DNA from: Endomychus coccineus
Lineage: Eukaryota > Arthropoda > Insecta > Coleoptera > Endomychidae
Length of the DNA: 64,000 nt
Assembly: GCA_958510875.1 (NCBI GenBank)
Contig: OY294067.1
Location: forward strand, 62,136,039 to 62,200,038
Direction of reading: 5' to 3'
Part shown: positions 1 to 11,114 of the stretch, one piece after another
How the letters are laid out: every line of letters starts with the position of its first letter
How positions within the stretch are numbered: the first letter of the stretch is position 1
The notes under the pieces: model-generated
Told to the model about the DNA's origin: nothing
The model's database searches: none
Seen by the model: the letters and a program-made list of their open reading frames with translations, nothing else
Position numbers and translations under genes: made by a program

Positions 1-520
1 TTATTTAAAGACCATAATAGCAAAAAATCGATGGTGGAAGCCGTTACTTTATGGTAATTTATCATTTTGATTATATGAAAGAATAACTACTTTGTTTTTA
101 TACCACTTTTATTAATAATAACGTGAAAACGTAACTATAGTTTCAACACCGAAGTGCCATTATCAAACAATTAGAAAATTATGAAGAAATCAATGAATAA
201 ATAGAGTAGAGTAGAGTAGGGTTGAGATTAAGGGATCAACGGAAATTACAAAAACAGGTAGATCCTAGGAAAGTATAGTTTTACATAGTAAACATAGTAA
301 TAATTTGTGAAACATAGTTTGTGTAAACATAGTAATAATGTGTGATTATAATTTAATATTCTAAGAATTATTTTAATAGCGGTTTGAAAGACACATGAAA
401 AGATCACTTTGATAACTGATCATTGATGATATTTTTATTAGAGTTTTTGACACCTTTATAAATCTCTATTGATTCTAATATATTCAATTTAAAACCTCTG
501 GTTTGGTTATGTGAAATGCT
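1..520 (-). repeat. Penelope-like element 3'-terminal region (degenerate)
   Basis: Non-coding and AT-rich. The stretch at 29-110 (beginning GTGGAAGCC) matches the reverse complement of 50280-50345, the terminus of another PLE copy, so this is the 3' end of the minus-strand PLE fragment that follows. At 131-167 (minus strand) lies a decayed hammerhead-like motif: TTGATAA instead of CUGANGA, a possible stem II closed by TTCG, then GAAAC and ACT-AT-AGT. Positions 208-222 hold three GTAGA repeats, and ACATAGTAATAA recurs near 290-340. No ORF is visible. Confidence 0.6.
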
Positions 521-528
521 TAGGCTAT

Positions 529-915
529 CTAAATTAGGGAAATTATGATCAGTTTGTAAAAGATGATAAGCAAAGGTTGAGTCTGTTTTTTGAGTCTAAA
601 CGAGCGAAAAAGTTCTTCGTATCTTAATTTGAAATTACAAGTTCTACATATACAAAAGTCATCACAGTCGGGGCAAATCGTCTCATAAACTCCAGATTTA
701 CTATATTTATTGATTTTGTCTTTGGCGTTGTATATAAGATGGCAAAGTTTATTTTGAGGTTTGAAACTGATTTTAAAATTATGGCGTGATAAAATGTTAG
801 CAATACGTTCGCTTACTGGACCAAAATATGTCAAAGAGATGAATTTAGTGGATACATCTATGTGTTTTATACGCGGATAAATTTTATAAAAAGTTAATTG
901 TTGTTGTTTGCTAAA
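529..915 (-). pseudogene. PLE fragment: RT C-terminal linker plus decayed GIY-YIG endonuclease
   Basis: The minus-strand reading contains FISLTYFGPVSE followed by SGVYETICPDCDDF. The latter aligns with the start of the GIY-YIG endonuclease that ends Penelope-like proteins (compare SGLYRLRCDDC then YIGQTGR near 50.7 kb). The YIG motif is eroded here to FCICRTC, so the nuclease would be dead. PLE proteins combine a reverse transcriptase with this C-terminal nuclease, and only the join between the two domains survives. It meets a plus-strand piece of the same family head to head near 910, so two copies or two halves were joined in inverted orientation. Confidence 0.7.
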
Positions 916-1245
916 CGTAGCCCTCGTAGCCATAAATTAGCAGCGTATCACTCAATGATTCGTAAAGCATTTTCGATACCACTGTCAAAAGAACACCTCA
1001 CTATTGAATTGAACACGATAAAACGAATAGCCATCAAGAATGGTTTCCCGGTAGATCAAATAATTGAATTAAAAAATAAATCGCAAACAACAACAATTAA
1101 ACTTTTAAAAAATTTACCCGCATATAAAACACATAGATTCATCTCTTTGACATATTTTGGTCCAATAAGCGAACAAATTGCTAGCATTTTATCATGCCAT
1201 AATTGTAAAATCAGTTCCTTACGCATTTTGACTGCACTATGTGCG
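905..1245 (+). pseudogene. PLE fragment: RT thumb region, inverted partner
   Basis: The plus-strand frame reads HKLAAYHSMIRKAFSIPLS, then IKRIAIKNGFP, then HRFISLTYFGPISEQIAS. The first block is the conserved PLE RT thumb (compare MIHRVFSIPLS at 59.2 kb and MIHRLINVPLS at 51.0 kb). FISLTYFGP is shared with the minus-strand fragment at 529-915, which shows that both belong to one family. Homology fades after KISSL, before the nuclease. The frame stays open to 1350, but the last 35 codons are not recognisable as PLE. Confidence 0.75.
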
Positions 1246-1350
1246 ATTATCTTACATGACAAATTTCACCTCGCCAAGTTAGCTGAATTTCTCCTAGGCA
1301 TATATGGAGAATACCCTGAGGAATCTCAGAAAAATCTGTATGAAACATGA

Positions 1351-2985
1351 GGTTGACCTGTTATTATTGAAGGCGATTAAAAGTCATAATGCTAGGAATA
1401 TATCAATGAAAACCTAATCTAACCATCCTTTTCAAAACAATTATCGTTATGGTAAATATCAAAAAATTGGTTGGAATTGACGTAGATAACAAACAATTAG
1501 TCGACGATCTAACACTAATGAGGCTAATTCCTTATCGTATACTTCCGGTTCCAATTAATCTAATATCAAAGTGAACTCTCAGACAATAACGTATTGTTCT
1601 AGTTCACGTGTTGATATATTGGATATCGCCGCCATCACATTCTATATATAAGAACCCAGCTAGTGAATTGATCCGAAGATCACTAGCTTTGTTAGAACAA
1701 AATTTTCGCTGCGGCTTAAACGTATGATTGCAATAAATATACACTACATTTCTTAATAATAATAGACAATATAATAAATTAAAGCTAAAAAAGCATATTC
1801 TATGTCATGATATTTTATTTGAATTGACAACATACGTGTTTTACAATTTTATGTTTTATCATCTATAGTGATGCAGTTGAGACGTGACGCCAAATTTGTT
1901 TCGTCCCCTCGCGTCTGGACTATGAAGTCGAGACGAGACGATACAAAATCAGTTGAGACGAAACGAGATATGTCAAGGCACCGTTTCGAGTCTTGATTTT
2001 TTATTTTTAAATGAATATTTTCTAGCTGTCGTTCTCATTTATCAAAATAAAACAGCTTTATCACCGACAATGGGCATATGACAAAGGGAAAGTTATCTTA
2101 TTACTATGGTGCTTATTGCCAAGATTAGGCTAATGCGATGCGAGAAACACATCACCGATATTTGTAAACGGGTTATTACTATTTTGCCGAATGACAATGG
2201 GTAAGTTGCGTTGGGAACACGCAGCCCAGGCATTATAGTTGTCTTGGTTATTAGCGACATACTCATACAGTACCTAATTTGATTGGTTGATACAACATTC
2301 GATTCAAATAAATTTTATCAGGATAGAATCGGTGACGAATTGCATTTCTTATCCTAGAATCCACATCACTTAATCCTGAGACTACTACCGACCTTTTAAA
2401 TGGACTAGTTTGGTTTTCTTCAAATCTGTATTAGGGATTGGTTTGTTTTATATAATTCTCGGGAAATAGTTCACATTAACACTCATGCTTTGTATTTTCT
2501 CGTCGACAAGAATTTATGTATAATTAATACCTGGGTCAAGAATCTTTATTATTGGTATTGGTTTGTCTAAAATCTTTGATTTTGAAGTTATCATTCGATG
2601 TTTTAAAATCTTTGTTCAGAGGAAAGTGCTATAGTTACAAAGCTGTGATGGTTTCTATAGCGATTTTTATATTATTTAACTATCTTATATGACCAATTGA
2701 AAACCCAGGAATTTGAAAATTCCAAAAAACAATAATTCAATTGTTACTAAGTATTTAGTGCTTTCTTACAATATTTATACTATATTACATTATTATACTA
2801 TAATTCTGACAAAAAATCAATGTCCTCCATGAAGGACGATCATCATCATCATCAGCAAGCGAGGGGTCCATTGTGTACCCCGTGGTCAGAAGCTTATTCT
2901 ATTCTAGCAGGTTTGTGGCCCGCCAAAAGCGAAGAATATTGCTAACGCTGGCTTCCTTCCATAAGTTCTTCTGGAAGGACGATAG
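1351..2985. other. Intergenic, no gene; possible LTR-like segment
   Basis: No coding region is seen. A 9-bp perfect hairpin (AGCTAGTGA at 1658-1666 with TCACTAGCT at 1680-1688) lies just after a TATATATAAG box and about 45 bp before AATAAA. A segment starting TGTTGATAT (1611) and ending CACTACA (1747) therefore has the outline of a short solo LTR, but no target duplication is visible, so this is speculative. Positions 1870-2000 contain repeated GAGACG words. At 2838-2853 there is a short ATC run. Confidence 0.3.
1695..1868 (+). repeat. Dispersed repeat, copy 1 (CTATGTCAT / GAATTGACAA family)
   Basis: It contains the ordered words TTCGCTGCGGCTTAAA, TTCTATGTCAT, TTTGAATTGACAA, TGTTTTACAA and ATGTTTTAT. 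The same words in the same order occur at 11030-11112, 60345-60410 and 61955-62135. No ORF, TIR or target duplication was found. It may be the tail of an uncharacterised SINE, MITE or LTR, and its identity is unknown. Confidence 0.5.
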
Positions 2986-2989
2986 GAAT

Positions 2990-4200
2990 ATGGTAAAGGT
3001 AATGTAATGTTATCATTATTTTATTTCTGAAGATAATCTCCTTGTAGCCCGATACACTTCGTCCACCGTTTTTCTAATTTTTCGATCTTCCAAATAATAC
3101 GTTTTCAGCAATACTTGAAAATTGTTTCAGCGATGACTACATCGTTGGAGCCAAATCTCTTTCCGCCGAGCCATTCCTTAAAGTTTGGAAATAGATAAAA
3201 ATCGCAGAGGGCCAGATCTGGGGAATATGGTGGATGACGAACCAACTCGTAGCGCAATATATGCAATTTTGCCATTGCGACGATGCGTTGTCCTGGTGGA
3301 AGAGCATTTTTTGCCTTTTCCAAATGTGGTTGCTTTCGCTCCAAATCATCGTCAAATCGATCCAAAAGCTCTGCATAATATACGCCGGTGATAATTTTGC
3401 CGTTTTCAAGGTTATCGACATGAAGGATACCGTGTGCTTCCCGAAAAATGGTCGCCATGACTTTATTGACCGATAAGCCCACTTTCGCCTTTCGGCTTCA
3501 ATTCACCAGAATAAGTTCATTGTTTCGACTGTTCTTAGGTCTCTAGTGTGTTGTGATGGATCCATGTTTCGTCCAAGGTTACTAAACGGCATAAAAAGTC
3601 CTGATCGCGCTTGAACATCGCCAAACACTCCTTTGAAATTGTCACACGGTTGTGCTTGTTGTCAACAGAGAGCAAATGCGGCACTTATCTGGCAGATAGC
3701 TTTCTCATAATCGAAAATGTATGCAAAATGTTCCGTACCCATTCGGTTGAGATGCCGATAGCCTCAGCAGTCTCGTGCACTTTAACTCGCCGATCGTCCA
3801 ATATCATACCATGGATTTTATCGACGATTTCTAGCGTTGTAATTGGACGACCAGAACGTGCGACGTCCTTTCTGGTCATACTTCCCCAACGAAAATCAGT
3901 AAGCCACTAGTAAATCGTTCCAATAGATGGGAAAGACTCCCCATAATGTTTAACATGCGATGCTTTGGGTTCGTAATGTTTTTTCCAAGCAAGGAATGAT
4001 GTTTAATCAAGACGCGAATTTCACTTTTTTCCATATTTACAAAAATCTTCAAGGTTGCTTTCTTTTGATGATTGTCGAAACAGAACTGAGTGACATTTTA
4101 ATGCGTTCTAGTTAAATATGGTACATCACAAATGCCACATGGGATTTTCGATTGTGTGGCCATCTGTTTCATTTTTCAGGGACTTTTCACCTTGCCTTCC
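2990..4200 (-). mobile_element. mariner element A (Tc1/mariner superfamily)
   Basis: Degenerate mariner element in minus orientation. The right terminal repeat at about 4164-4200 reads CATTTTTCAGGGACTTTTCA then CCTTGCC, followed by TA at 4201-4202. It matches the TIRs of the other mariners in this window (CGAG.GCAAGGTGAAAAGT). The left TIR is not recognisable and appears lost or replaced, so the left border is approximate. Five mariners of this family lie in the window, none with an intact ORF. Confidence 0.85.
3021..4034 (-). pseudogene. mariner transposase pseudogene A
   Basis: Mariner transposases cut and paste DNA at TA using a DD34D triad. The reading starts at the ATG complementary to 4032-4034 (MEKSEIRVLIKHH) and covers the paired HTH region (SGRPITTLEIVDKIHGM, then ILDDRRVKV, then AIGISTEWVRNILH), then the catalytic half (VNKVMATIF, then YYAELLDRF, then HPPYSPDLALCDFYLFPNF, then GGKRFGSND) and a C-terminal tail ending near 3021. 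The span equals about 338 codons, close to the usual 345. It is broken: the second catalytic segment (LFHQDNA) sits in a different frame from the third (HPPYSPDL), and there is a stop in the C-terminal tail (AETIFKYC*). Confidence 0.85.
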
Positions 4201-4204
4201 TATC

Positions 4205-4795
4205 AGTGAAATGAGAGATATCCAGGTGAAGTTATACATTTTTTTACCAGAAAGACAACATGTTCATAAAAAAAAATAATTGTTACAAAGTATAATTCAT
4301 AGAAGAGAAATTCATGAATCAGTGTCTTGGATATATTGCCTTTAACAACAATATCTCACACATTACATGTTGCCATTCCTTACGGTAGACGGCTATGAAA
4401 CAATTGACATGAATTAGTGAGAACAGTTTCGCGTGTATCCAGTTCATTTCTTGTCAGTTAGTTGGAGAGTCTATTTGTAGGTGGCAGCACCAATACTTGT
4501 GGCCTAAAAAACAAAGTCACGCGAAAGATAGAGTGGCTCCTATTACCTCAGAGGCTAATATTCCCTACAATATGAGTAGTATAAGTTTTCAGATAAATAA
4601 TGAGTAATGAGAGTGTATTTTTATGTGTATTTGTAATGGGGGTGTTATTGTTTGTTTGTAATGTTCGCATATGAATTCCAATATACAGCATAAACATCAA
4701 TAAATTGCATGTCTTCAGTTATTTATAATAAATGTATCAACTAAATAATATATTTAATTGTTTTTATTTCTTGCTAAATATATTTCAAATTACTT
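4205..4795. other. AT-rich interval, nothing recognised
   Basis: This lies between mariner A and the next PLE. I see no ORF with family similarity, no TIR and no tandem array. Confidence 0.5.
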
Positions 4796-4832
4796 CTAAT
4801 TAGCGGCTAATCAATACACGTAGATTCATAAA

Positions 4833-4872
4833 TCTTTACTAGTTTCGGGATTCAGATCCCATCATCAGAATT
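4833..4872 (-). ncRNA. Hammerhead ribozyme-like motif in a PLE 3' end
   Basis: On the minus strand: CTGATGA (4862-4868), one T, stem II GGGAT/ATCCC with loop CTGA, GAAA (4843-4846), a short stem III within ACTAGT, then A as the cleavage-site nucleotide. All invariant core positions are present and stem II is the strongest of the copies in this window. Stem I is poor: only two pairs (TT with AA) flank the core, so self-cleavage of this copy is doubtful. Confidence 0.5.
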
Positions 4873-5029
4873 AGGTGAAAAGGTATAACATAATTATATA
4901 TTTAACATTACTGTCACCTTTAATAATTCAGTCTGAAATGATGTCATTTATCAACCGTTGCGTTTTTGCTATATTCCATAGGATAATCTCAAACTACCAT
5001 CTTTTATGATTTTATGTTGTTCTAAATTA

Positions 5030-5390
5030 TTACATTATAATATTATGAATATTTCCTAGACCTTTGGTTTCTGATCGGTCATTAATACTATATTTTTGCT
5101 TATTTATGTGTAACATCTCAAGTACTTCTCTGACCTTTTGTTTGTGTTCTACTGTTAAGATTCTAATTTCATTTAAATTCAATGTATGTTTAGTTTGCGT
5201 TTCATGTTTTTTTAACACCGTTAAATTTTTCGAATATTTATGGCCTTCCATTCTTTCCGAAATATATTGTGATGACTGTCCGATATATTTAGAAGGACAT
5301 TGAGAACAAGATACTTCGTAAACACTATGTGTTACTTTATCTTTAGGTATTTTAGCTTTTAATTGAGTAAGAATTTACTTTAATTCCTTT
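5030..5390 (-). pseudogene. PLE GIY-YIG endonuclease domain
   Basis: The minus-strand reading includes HSVYEVSCSQCPSKYIGQSS then YISERMEGHKYSKNL, with the order V-Y ... C-x2-C ... Y-I-G-Q ... R ... E-G-H expected for a GIY-YIG nuclease. An open stretch of 73 codons (5030-5251) follows (LKKHETQTKHTLNLNEIRIL). This domain nicks target DNA for PLE integration. It is separated from RT remnants upstream by frameshifts. Confidence 0.75.
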
Positions 5391-6092
5391 AATTTTAATT
5401 TTTAATTCAGTTTAATTGGTCGTACTTTTGTGGGCTATTGTAATATTGTATTTTTCCAAAGTTTTATGAATTTTTTTCGATAAGTTTTCCACATATGGGA
5501 TTGTAATATATTTACTATTTTTGTCATTATTATTTTCTTTATTCTCGTTTTCTGTTTTATCATAAAATCTATGAATTCGTTCTTCGAATATTTTCTTTAT
5601 TAGATATGTTGGGTATGAATTCTGTATTAATGTTTTTTTTTACTTTTTGCATACATTTTTCACAAAACTGTGCTGAAGTAAGTTTAATGGATCTATCAGC
5701 AACACCTATTATATTACACTCCTTTAATGACTTACTGGTGTAACAGAGCTGAAGTATCCACCTGAGAAAGTTGATTTGGTATACCAGGTAGTTAATATGT
5801 TTGTATCTTTATTAATAAGTGTCATAACTAGAAATTTCAATTTCTTATTGAATTTTTCGTTAATGTCTCCGATACAGTTTTGGGACAACATAATGATGCT
5901 GTAATAAAATCATAAATAATACGTTTAAGAAAGGGAAGGGGAAGGAAAAGGGAAAAATTAAACTATCCCCTTCACTTTTTTAAATGTTTTGTTCTAACCT
6001 ACTAACTCACCCAACACCTTGCAAACGCCGGAGTTTGTAGGTGTAATATTAACATTGATTTCTAGAAAAGGCGGTATCCCGTGATGCAGTTT

Positions 6093-6162
6093 GGAAAGTT
6101 AGCTCAGTTGGTAGAGCACTGACCGCCAATCTAGAGGTTTGAATCCTGCTCGAAACTTTTTC
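6093..6162 (+). other. tRNA-like sequence (tRNA pseudogene or SINE head)
   Basis: An excellent RNA polymerase III box A (TAGCTCAGTTGG, 6100-6111) and box B (GGTTTGAATCC, 6136-6146) are correctly ordered and spaced. The D-stem GCTC/GAGC pairs. The acceptor stem GGAAAGT can pair with ACTTTTT only with G-U wobbles, the anticodon stem does not close, and the T-stem keeps three pairs. A working tRNA is therefore unlikely, and a tRNA-derived SINE head or tRNA pseudogene fits better. A purine-rich tract (GGAAGGGGAAGG) lies at 5934-5950. Confidence 0.55.
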
Positions 6163-6164
6163 TG

Positions 6165-7375
6165 GAAATTGAATAACCTAACAACTTGTCTTGATTTTAG
6201 TATACCTACCGAAAACCTCTAGATCGACAATTCATTGGCTTCGTACGTTGCGGCATTTACTTTGAAAACTAAAGATATGGCACCTTCAGATTTCAGACAA
6301 GCACAATGCAAAATTTCACGACGAATTGAACGCCTTAATGTACAGCTTGGTAGCTCTTAGTGCTCTTCATTACCTTTCACGCCAGAGTGGTGATCGGGAC
6401 ATATCACCATCATCGTAATTGAAACAAACAATATCCTACAGATATTAAATCTATTATCATGTGTGTCATATGGACTTGTTTATCTCTAGTTATAAGCGAG
6501 ATCTAAAGTTTTAATAATTAGCAAATAGTTATTTGGAAGGTAATGAATCGAATTATACTTTTTTTTAATGTAACTGTGTACCTTAACCTGTTAAATGAAT
6601 ATCTAAGTTCACTTTATGATCTCCTATTGTGTATAACGCAATTTCATAATGTAACATTATTGTCAAGACTAATTTGAGAAAAAACTTGAAGTTTGGTGGG
6701 ATTAAAATCAAAGGTTAAGCAAATCCTTGAACAAATATTTTTTATCTGCCAATGTACGTGTATTAAAATACGGTGTGGTAAGAGGTGATGAGATTATCAT
6801 GTTATTAATACGTAGTTACTTTAAGGTGATACAACATAGACTATGGAAAATTTTATGTTTACAGCAGGTTTTTAACAAATTACAATTGATGAATATTAAC
6901 AAACCATTACGTTCAATTTACTGAGTGAAATTTGTATGTACATTATTATATTACAAAGATTATAAGCATGAGTCGAGAAAAATATTACAAATATCAACAA
7001 ACCAATTAATTGAATTCTTGATGTTGAACACAAGGATTCTATATCGAGTATGTACTGAAGAAATGAAACAACTGACGTCATCGTGTGATTGTCCGCTATG
7101 ATTCGTGATATTGTACTGAATGAGATTGAAATGAATTCAAGATCAACATGGACCAAGGCTGCGCCAAGCTATGCGACCGCCATATGCCATCATCAAATTT
7201 AAAATGTTGGAAAATGAAAGTAATCAAAAATTCATCGGAAAATATTAACCAATATTTCTGACTATAACCACTAGGTAGGAAGAATTTAGATCCTAGATTG
7301 AAGACGTTTCGATTCATTTGCTTGCTAGCAAAATCATGAGAGAACTACTGGAGTAATCTGTTCGCCGAATGAAAT
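6165..7375. other. AT-rich interval, no gene seen
   Basis: Only short ORFs without recognisable similarity are present. No repeats or terminal inverted repeats were noticed. Confidence 0.45.
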
Positions 7376-7379
7376 TAAG

Positions 7380-8130
7380 TCATAGCTGAAAGTGGATCCA
7401 TTGTTCGCACTCGGAACAACACTCAGTCCAACATGCCTTTGTCAACGCTAGAGGCGAGAATACAGCTTTTGGACTGATGTCTCTTATAGCTTTATGGCTG
7501 GACTTTCTTCTAGCAGATTCGTCCGCCTCTCCGCATTTACTACAAACTAGATCATGAAGTGTAAATGTCTGTTCAGGAGACGGTATCCTATAAAAAGTTC
7601 TGTCATTAGTTGTACGCCTCTCCTGATCATAGAGAGAAGGGCGAGAACTCCGCAATGTGAAGCTTCTCCTCCCTTGAACTGGTGGTACTGCGTCACTTCG
7701 AGAACCAGTGTCCAGTAGCTCTCTCCGGTGGGTGATGTATTTCCGATCGTTGAACCGGCAAAGGAGATTCTAGGAAACCCGTTTGACCGATTCATCGCTT
7801 CATTTCCTTTCACGCTGGAGTACCTATACTACCTGAAGTTTGTTCCTTCTCGCTAATACAGACAGGGCATCCATCCACTCCAAAAGTCTTTTTATGGGCT
7901 CACTTTCTCCAGGGCACAGACGTATATTACAGAGACTTCGGCCTGAAAAACAATGACGTTGGAACCTAGGAAAACTGAAAGTTCAACCCTAGGTGTGCAT
8001 GGGTAAACACCGACTCCGTCAGACTCGCCAGTCTTGAACCCGTCTGTGAACCACACGAGTCCTCCGGACGAAAATGGTAAGGAGTCCGTTCTCCCAGTCC
8101 GTTCTCTGGGTCATGAGGACATTTGGGGCT
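7380..8130 (-). pseudogene. RNase H and C-terminal remnant of a non-LTR retrotransposon
   Basis: The minus strand near 8060 reads VWFTDGFKTGESDGVGVY and then a segment ending VFQAEVSVI. This is the RNase H fold (first catalytic D in FTDG, E in QAE) typical of I, R1 and LOA-like non-LTR elements. A second block at 7547-7813 in a shifted frame (VKGNEAMNRSNGFPRISFAG) matches the RNase H C-terminus (H-S-G-x-x-G-N-E-x-A-D-R), with the last D changed to N. A third block (7380-7560) has CSKCGEADES, resembling the C-x2-C start of the terminal zinc-binding motif. The base composition is GC-richer than the flanks. No RT domain is seen upstream. Confidence 0.7.
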
Positions 8131-8134
8131 TAGA

Positions 8135-9575
8135 ACATGACAGCATGCGCTATCATCCTGTTTCAGTCGGAGAATCGATTATAATAATGTATATCATTCA
8201 TACTTCTTAACAATTCTTGTATATTAAATTTCTTGGAGGCGTATGTAGTTTATTAGTTACAGTAATGTGATAACTGGCATTATAGGTAAAGATGGTTGAA
8301 GGTTCTTCTAAATTCACTTGAGATTCAAACCAATGCAGGAAGCAGTTTTGATCCATTTCACCATGGTAATTGATATCTTTTCTTTTTGAAGAAAATATTA
8401 GTTTAACAATATAAATAAGACCTGCTGTATATTGTACAACCAGAAGTTTTTCTTTTAGCACTTTAGGAGTATTTTGAGTTCTAATGATGATACCAATCTG
8501 AAAATTTGTACACAGACATAATTGATTATATGCTGCCCAATGAAAATATTCTCAAGATGTAGAAACTTCCGGTTAAACCAGAAGTGGACGCCAACTTCAT
8601 TATTTCAAGAGGAAAATTATATTTTTATTGCACTTTCAGATTCACCAGGCTTTCTTATATTTAAGTTTAGCCGTTTTCGAACAATTCAGAATAATTAAAA
8701 TTTTTTTAGTGAGCACCCCCCTCTTTGAAAATGAATAACTCTGTAATTTTTGAAAATTCCGAAATAGTTTTCGAGTATCAGAGAGAAGAAATATTTCACT
8801 TTTTGTGTATTTATCATTGGCTAAAACAATTAAGAATCCCCAAATTTGGAGAAACGTTTGGGGATGTTCAAATACTCATAGCTCATTTTATCCAAATGAA
8901 CTGCAATTTTTTTCCACTAGAGGAGAATTGAATCCATCATCGCTTGATAATTTTCAAGTTATGATGACTTTTTGTGGACATTGAGGGAAACTCATTTTAT
9001 ATAGATTGTAATAACTTAGAATATCCATATCTTGTAACTTCTTGTCAAATTAGACCATAATAACCCGACAAGGAGACATTTGAAAATCATGTTATTTCTC
9101 ATTTCCTTGGCAAAGCTATGCAAAAACGAATTTTCCTCAAGGTCAATAAATTGTCATTAGGTATAGGAAATATTACTACTGATCGATGAAGAATTTAATT
9201 CTCTTTCACTTAGTGACATAAAGGAAAAGTGACATCCATTCAAAAAAATGAGTTATGGTATGGGTACTTATACTTGTCCAAGCGAGTCCCAAAACTTAGG
9301 AGTTTTTCAATGGCTTTTCTCCAACAATAAATACAACTAAAGTAAGATCCATCTTTTTTCTTCTTGCCGCTTAAAAACAATCACGAAATATTGAAGTACT
9401 GAGTTGATTGATTTTCAAAGAGAGAGGGTGCAAACTTAATACTTTACAATGAAGTCGGCTAGACTTGAGGTTGGCGAAGATCATGTTAAAAAAACCACGA
9501 GAACTCTAAAACTCTAAAACCGCAAAGAAAAATATAGCATTTTCTTTCAAATACCCAAATGCATCTGTTCAAAAT
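8135..9575. other. Interval without a recognisable gene
   Basis: Short ORFs at 8207-8461 (minus) and 8725-8931 (plus) show no similarity I can name. The sequence is AT-rich with ordinary composition and no clear repeats. Confidence 0.4.
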
Positions 9576-9581
9576 CATTCA

Positions 9582-9866
9582 TCACATTAGCCCGTTGCCG
9601 TTTTCTTCTTGAACTTGCGATGCTTCAACTCTGCTTCGTTTACCTGCGATTTTATTAATTGTTGAGACATTCAGTTGTAAAGCTGCAGCAACTCTGTCTC
9701 TAAAGGCAGTAATATGAAGATATAGCCCTCCATTTTCATGTTTCTCGACAAAGTAATTTATCGTTGAAGATACTTTTTGTTGATGATAGTAATTTCGAAA
9801 TTTTCCCAGACTACTCAGTACAAGACAAAGGTAGAATAATAGTCTTGAGAACAACAGTACATTCAC
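9582..9866 (-). pseudogene. HTH-domain transposase-like fragment
   Basis: A 94-codon minus-strand frame contains YFVEKHENGGLYLHI, then RVAAALQLNVSTINKIAGK. This matches the N-terminal helix-turn-helix of a widespread insect repeat-encoded family (pattern: YF.E.ENGG....I....RVA.AL.IS..TV..I). It is thought to be transposase-derived, but I cannot assign a superfamily from this piece. The first 30 residues are probably not part of the domain. No catalytic region follows. Confidence 0.4.
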
Positions 9867-9869
9867 TTC

Positions 9870-11025
9870 TATTAAAATGTAGATTCACAATGAATAAAAG
9901 ATCGTCAAATTAATTTATAGATATATGTTTTACCCGGCAATCCTGAAAAGTGTTGCCATTTTTTCAAATGCAATTTTTCTGGTTTGATGAAAATAGCGGA
10001 GCACTTATTTACAAAAATTTTTCAAATTACTGATTGCATAAAATTACTTATTAAAACATCATTTTAGCGAACAGCGGCTCCGTCGTATATTATCTAATAT
10101 ATCAGACCGAATTCATTATAAATCATAGGAATTATCCAAGTTTGCTTATCGATGATGAAATCCTCCATTAGTAATTTGTCTCCATCCTGAGTGATTATTA
10201 TCGGTGTAAATTCACAGATTATTTTATGGATCTTAACTACACGAAGAAATGTTCAATATTCAACGCTAACTACTTTCATTTCAACATTTTGCTTCAGCGT
10301 GAGTTTGAATGAGATCTATTATTAAACGTGTTTGGAAATTTTGGAATAGCGCGATCTATTTTCGAACATTTTCAAGATTCATAGATACGTTAATGCAAAC
10401 GCTTAATTTTAAAATCGCAGATAATGAATATCGAATCTATTACTACTGAAGATCATAAAGACTTAATTTAATACGCTAACGACGCTGCCAACTTGGCATA
10501 TATATTATGAATTTTAGATCCGGTAATAAAGAATAAGCAAAAATAGGTTATCCAAAATTTTTTTGGAATAATATCAAAGTGTAGGTAAAACGATACACAC
10601 TGCACCTAATTTATAAGGCACCGTTTATGTCATAATTATTACTATTTTAAACATTTTAAAACACATTTCCGAAAATTGAATATATTCTTAATATACGATA
10701 ATATGTTAAATAATAATTATTACTATATTAAACATTTTGGAACATATATCTGAAAATTGAATATATTCTTAAATTTACAATATATGATAATATGATAAAT
10801 AACTTTTCTATACATATTGAACAAATCTTGCTTCCTCAGTTTAAGTATGCGGCATCAGAGTTAGGATAACCACAGAATTGAAAACTTAATGATCCGTAGA
10901 TTACTAACTTTCCTTCACCCTCTTTTATTTAGTACAATTTTTCGTTTTCGTATACTTCTTCTGGTTAATTTTAATACCTATAATATATTATCTAGTTTTC
11001 TCAGTAACAAATTAATATTGGAGCT
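9870..11025. other. Very AT-rich interval with a two-copy tandem repeat
   Basis: No gene is seen. At 10631-10800 an approximately 85-bp unit occurs twice in tandem, each with ATTATTACTAT, AAACATTTT and GAAAATTGAATATATTC. The copies differ by small indels. Confidence 0.5.
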
Positions 11026-11029
11026 AAAA

Positions 11030-11112
11030 TATTATACTCTATGTCATGTAATTGAATTTTTATATTAATTGACAACGTATACATTTTACAACTCCATGTT
11101 TTATACTCTAGG
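11030..11112 (+). repeat. Dispersed repeat, copy 2
   Basis: It carries TATACTCTATGTCAT, AATTGACAA and ATGTTTTATACTCTA, as in the copies at 1.8, 60.35 and 62.05 kb. It ends exactly at the TA target of the TIR element starting at 11115, so the TIR element may have inserted into or next to this repeat. Confidence 0.5.
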
Positions 11113-11114
11113 TA

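Larger units (their letters stand above)
4800..5920 (-). mobile_element. Penelope-like element, second family, degenerate
   Basis: The minus-strand reading from 5900 downward shows RT palm-to-thumb remnants: WYTKSTFSGGYF then VSH*RSVI, matching the PLE consensus W-Y-x-K-x-T-x-S-G-x-Y followed by H...VI. Then comes a GIY-YIG nuclease at 5030-5390 (SVYEVSCSQCPSKYIGQS). Several stops and frameshifts separate the pieces. The 3' UTR runs to about 4800 and ends with a hammerhead-like motif. The nuclease C-terminus (KHETQTKHTLN) differs from the other PLEs here, so this is a separate family. Confidence 0.75.

Noticed and set aside
1611..1747. Solo LTR of an LTR retrotransposon
   Set aside because: TATA-like box, AATAAA and TG..CA ends are present but there is no target duplication, no second LTR and no primer-binding site, so it is mentioned only as a possibility.
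3185..3476. Two plus-strand ORFs
   Set aside because: Antisense shadows of the minus-strand mariner A transposase.
6093..6162. Functional tRNA gene
   Set aside because: Box A and B are good, but the anticodon stem does not pair and the acceptor stem needs several wobbles; called tRNA-like instead.
8725..8931. 68-codon plus-strand ORF
   Set aside because: No similarity, no regulatory context, and length expected by chance in a window of this size.
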